Part shown: piece after piece, positions 61,958-64,000 of the stretch
Numbering within the stretch: position 1 is the stretch's first letter
Layout: each line of letters starts with the position of its first letter
Assembly (NCBI GenBank): GCA_031761405.1
Contig: JASEVX010000008.1
Span: forward strand, 69,218,236 to 69,282,235
Source: Serripes groenlandicus
Lineage: Eukaryota > Mollusca > Bivalvia > Cardiida > Cardiidae
Direction of reading: 5' to 3'
DNA length: 64,000 nt
Translations under genes and position numbers: made by a program
The notes under the pieces: generated by a model
The model's input: only the letters and a program-made list of their open reading frames with translations
What the model was told of the DNA's origin: nothing
The model's database searches: none

Positions 61958-63731
61958 AACAAGGGCACCGCAAAGCGGATGCATCCCCTCGGCTTTCAAT
62001 CATCACATTGAGTTCTCTTGTGATCTAAATATTTAAGTCCAATTTTTGACTTCGATCTTTGACCTATGACCTTGAATCAATAGGCTTCAAAATATTGTCA
62101 CAAACTAACTGTATGCCAAGTTTGGATAAGATCTGTCAAGGAATGGTCAGTGTAGAGTGGTGACAAGGTTGCCACAGCTGAGATATATTGTAAGTTCAAT
62201 CAAGTTCAATTTTGGGCATGACCTTTGACCTATGACCTTGAAAACCAATGGGCTTCAAGACATATCATAAACTAACTGTATAATAAGTTTTATTAAGATC
62301 GGTCAATGAATGGTCAGTGTAGAGTTGTGACAAGGCTGCCACAGCTGAAAATATTGTAAGTCCAATTTTGAGTTTGACCTTTGACCTATGACCTTGAAAA
62401 TGAATAGGCTTCAAGATATTATCATAAAGTAACTGTATACCAAGTTTGGTTAAAATCTGTCAAGTAATGGTCAGTGTAGAGTGGTGACAAGGTTGCCACA
62501 GCTGAAAATAGTGTAAGTGCAATTTTGGGCTTGACCTTTGACCTATGACCTTGAAAATCAATAGGCTTCAAATATTATCATAAACTAACTGTATAATAAG
62601 TTTTATTAAGATCGGTCAATGAATGGTCAGTGTAGAGTTGTGACAAGGCTGCCACAGCTGAAAATATTGTAAGTCCAATTTTGAGTTTGACCTTTGACCT
62701 ATGACCTTGAAAATGAATAGGCTTCAAGATATTATCATAAAGTAACTGTATACCAAGTTTGGTTAAAATCTGTCAAGTAATGGTCAGTGTAGAGTGGTGA
62801 CAAGGTTGCCACAGCTGAAAATGGTGTAAGTGCAATTTTGGGCTTGACCTTTGACCTATGACCTTGAAAATCAATAGGCTTCAAATATTATCATAAACTA
62901 ACTGTATAATAAGTTTTATAAAGATCGGTCAAGGAATGGTCAGTGTAGAGTGGTGACAAGGCTGTCACAGCTGAAAATATTGTAAGTCTAATTTTGAGCT
63001 TGACCTTTGACCTATGACCTTGAAAATCAATAGGCTTCAAGATATTATCATAAAGTAACTTTATACCAATAGGCTTCAAGATATTATCATAAAGTAACTG
63101 TATACCAAGTTTGGTTAAAATCTGTCAAGTAATGGTCAGTGTAGAGTGGTGACAAGGTTGCCACAGCTGAAAATAGTGTAAGTGCAATTTTGGGCTTGAC
63201 CTTTGACCTATGACCTTGAAAATCAATAGGCTTCAAATATTATCATAAACTAACTGTATAATAAGTTTTATAAAGATCGGTCAAGGAATGGTCAGTGTAG
63301 AGTGGTGACAAGGCTGTCACAGCTGAAAATATTGTAAGTCCAATTTTGAGCTTGACCTTTGACCTATGACCTTGAAAATCAATAGGCTTCAAGATATTAT
63401 CATAAAGTAACTTTATACCAAGTTTTGTTAAAATCCGTCAAGTAATGGTCAGTGTAGAGTGGTGACAAGGTTGCCACAGCTGAAAATATTGCAAGTCCAA
63501 TTTTGGGCTTGACCTTTGACCTATGACCTTGAAAATCAATAGGCTTCAAGATGTTACCATATACTTACTTTATACCAAGTTTGGTTAAGATCTGTCAAGA
63601 AATGGTTAGTGTAGAGTGATGACAAGGTTTGTTACGGACGGAAGGACGCACGGACGCACGCACGCACATACATACGGACGGTCCCGTTACTATATCCCTT
63701 TCTCGCTTACTTAGTAACCGAGGGGATAATA
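61958..63731 (+). mobile_element. Pearl-like element, family H, in the 79-bp array
   Basis: Starts AACAAGGGCACCGCAAAGCG with GATGCATCCCCTCGG and ends GGACGGAAGGACGCACGGAC, then TTACTTAGTAACCGAGGGGA TAATAAT; CCCCTCGG and CCGAGGGG pair between ends. Ten or so ~150-bp core repeats (GACCTTTGACCTATGACCTT, GGTCAGTGTAGAGTGGTGAC). Flanking units are 79-bp array on both sides. Confidence 0.85.
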
Positions 63732-64000
63732 ATGTCAGAAGATAAGCTGCAGTCTGCATAACATGTAGTATATGATAGGAGTCTTGTGTCTCACCAAGTC
63801 TAGTATAACAATGTCAGAAGATAAGCTGCAGTCTGCATAACATGTAGTATATGATAGGAGTCTTGTGTCTCACCATATCTAGTAAACAATGTCAGAAGAA
63901 AAGCTGCAGTCTGCATAACATGTAGTATATGATAGGAGTCTTGTGTCTCACCAAGTCTAGTATAACAATGTCAGAAGATAAGCTGCAGTCTGCATAACAT
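63732..64000. repeat. 79-bp minisatellite, continuation
   Basis: About three and a half further copies after the family H insertion, running off the window edge; some have CACCAAGTCTAG instead of CACCATGTCTAG. Confidence 0.95.

Overview
This is intronic, repeat-saturated animal DNA carrying the middle of one eukaryotic gene. Thirteen small exons on the minus strand, 14411-61160, join in frame into about 409 codons of the bifunctional mRNA capping enzyme (RNGTT: RNA 5'-triphosphatase plus guanylyltransferase). The first ~95 codons should lie beyond position 64000. The last ~95 codons (guanylyltransferase motif VI end) should lie before position 1 or in the 200-N gap at 7706-7905. I see no second gene. 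The organism is a lophotrochozoan animal, most likely a bivalve mollusc. The reasons are the RNGTT sequence, abundant pearl-like (Helentron-associated) elements with ACGG-type microsatellites before a 3' hairpin, and tRNA-derived SINEs of molluscan type. Species cannot be fixed from the sequence.

Layout from low to high coordinates (gene 3' to 5'). 1-7705: a 36-bp satellite, clean up to about 5085 and then riddled with single-base indels up to the gap. 7906-14226: a chain of pearl-like elements. 14411-24278: three exons separated by 25-bp and 43-bp minisatellites and nested pearl-like elements. 24285-33809: a Tc1/mariner-type MITE stuffed with later insertions, a 28-bp array, one exon, a 29-bp array that grew inside a SINE and was hit by a hAT-like element, then another exon. 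33848-46019: a LINE reverse-transcriptase relic, the active-site lysine exon, 38-, 67-, 24- and 27-bp arrays, and a Harbinger-like MITE. 46090-55315: 48-bp and 32-bp arrays around a 31-nt microexon and the phosphatase P-loop exon. 55316-64000: old MITE relics, SINEs, and a 79-bp array at the first visible exon.

Three patterns stand out. (1) Nearly every intron has its own private minisatellite, and several abut or include the edge of an exon. The 79-bp array copies a real 3' splice site plus 14 exon bases. The 32-bp array copies the 5' splice site and, read in the gene's sense, places a TAG acceptor directly against GTAAGG, the layout of a recursive-splicing site, about 100 times. (2) All 16 pearl-like elements with recognisable ends point the same way, antisense to the gene; the main SINE family is all in the gene's sense. 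(3) Insertions into tandem arrays show their empty target sites, so transposition signatures can be read directly: A^T with no duplication, TAA, TA, and a 6-bp duplication.

Long open reading frames in the 24-, 27-, 36- and 48-bp arrays are by-products of periods divisible by three and are not annotated as genes.
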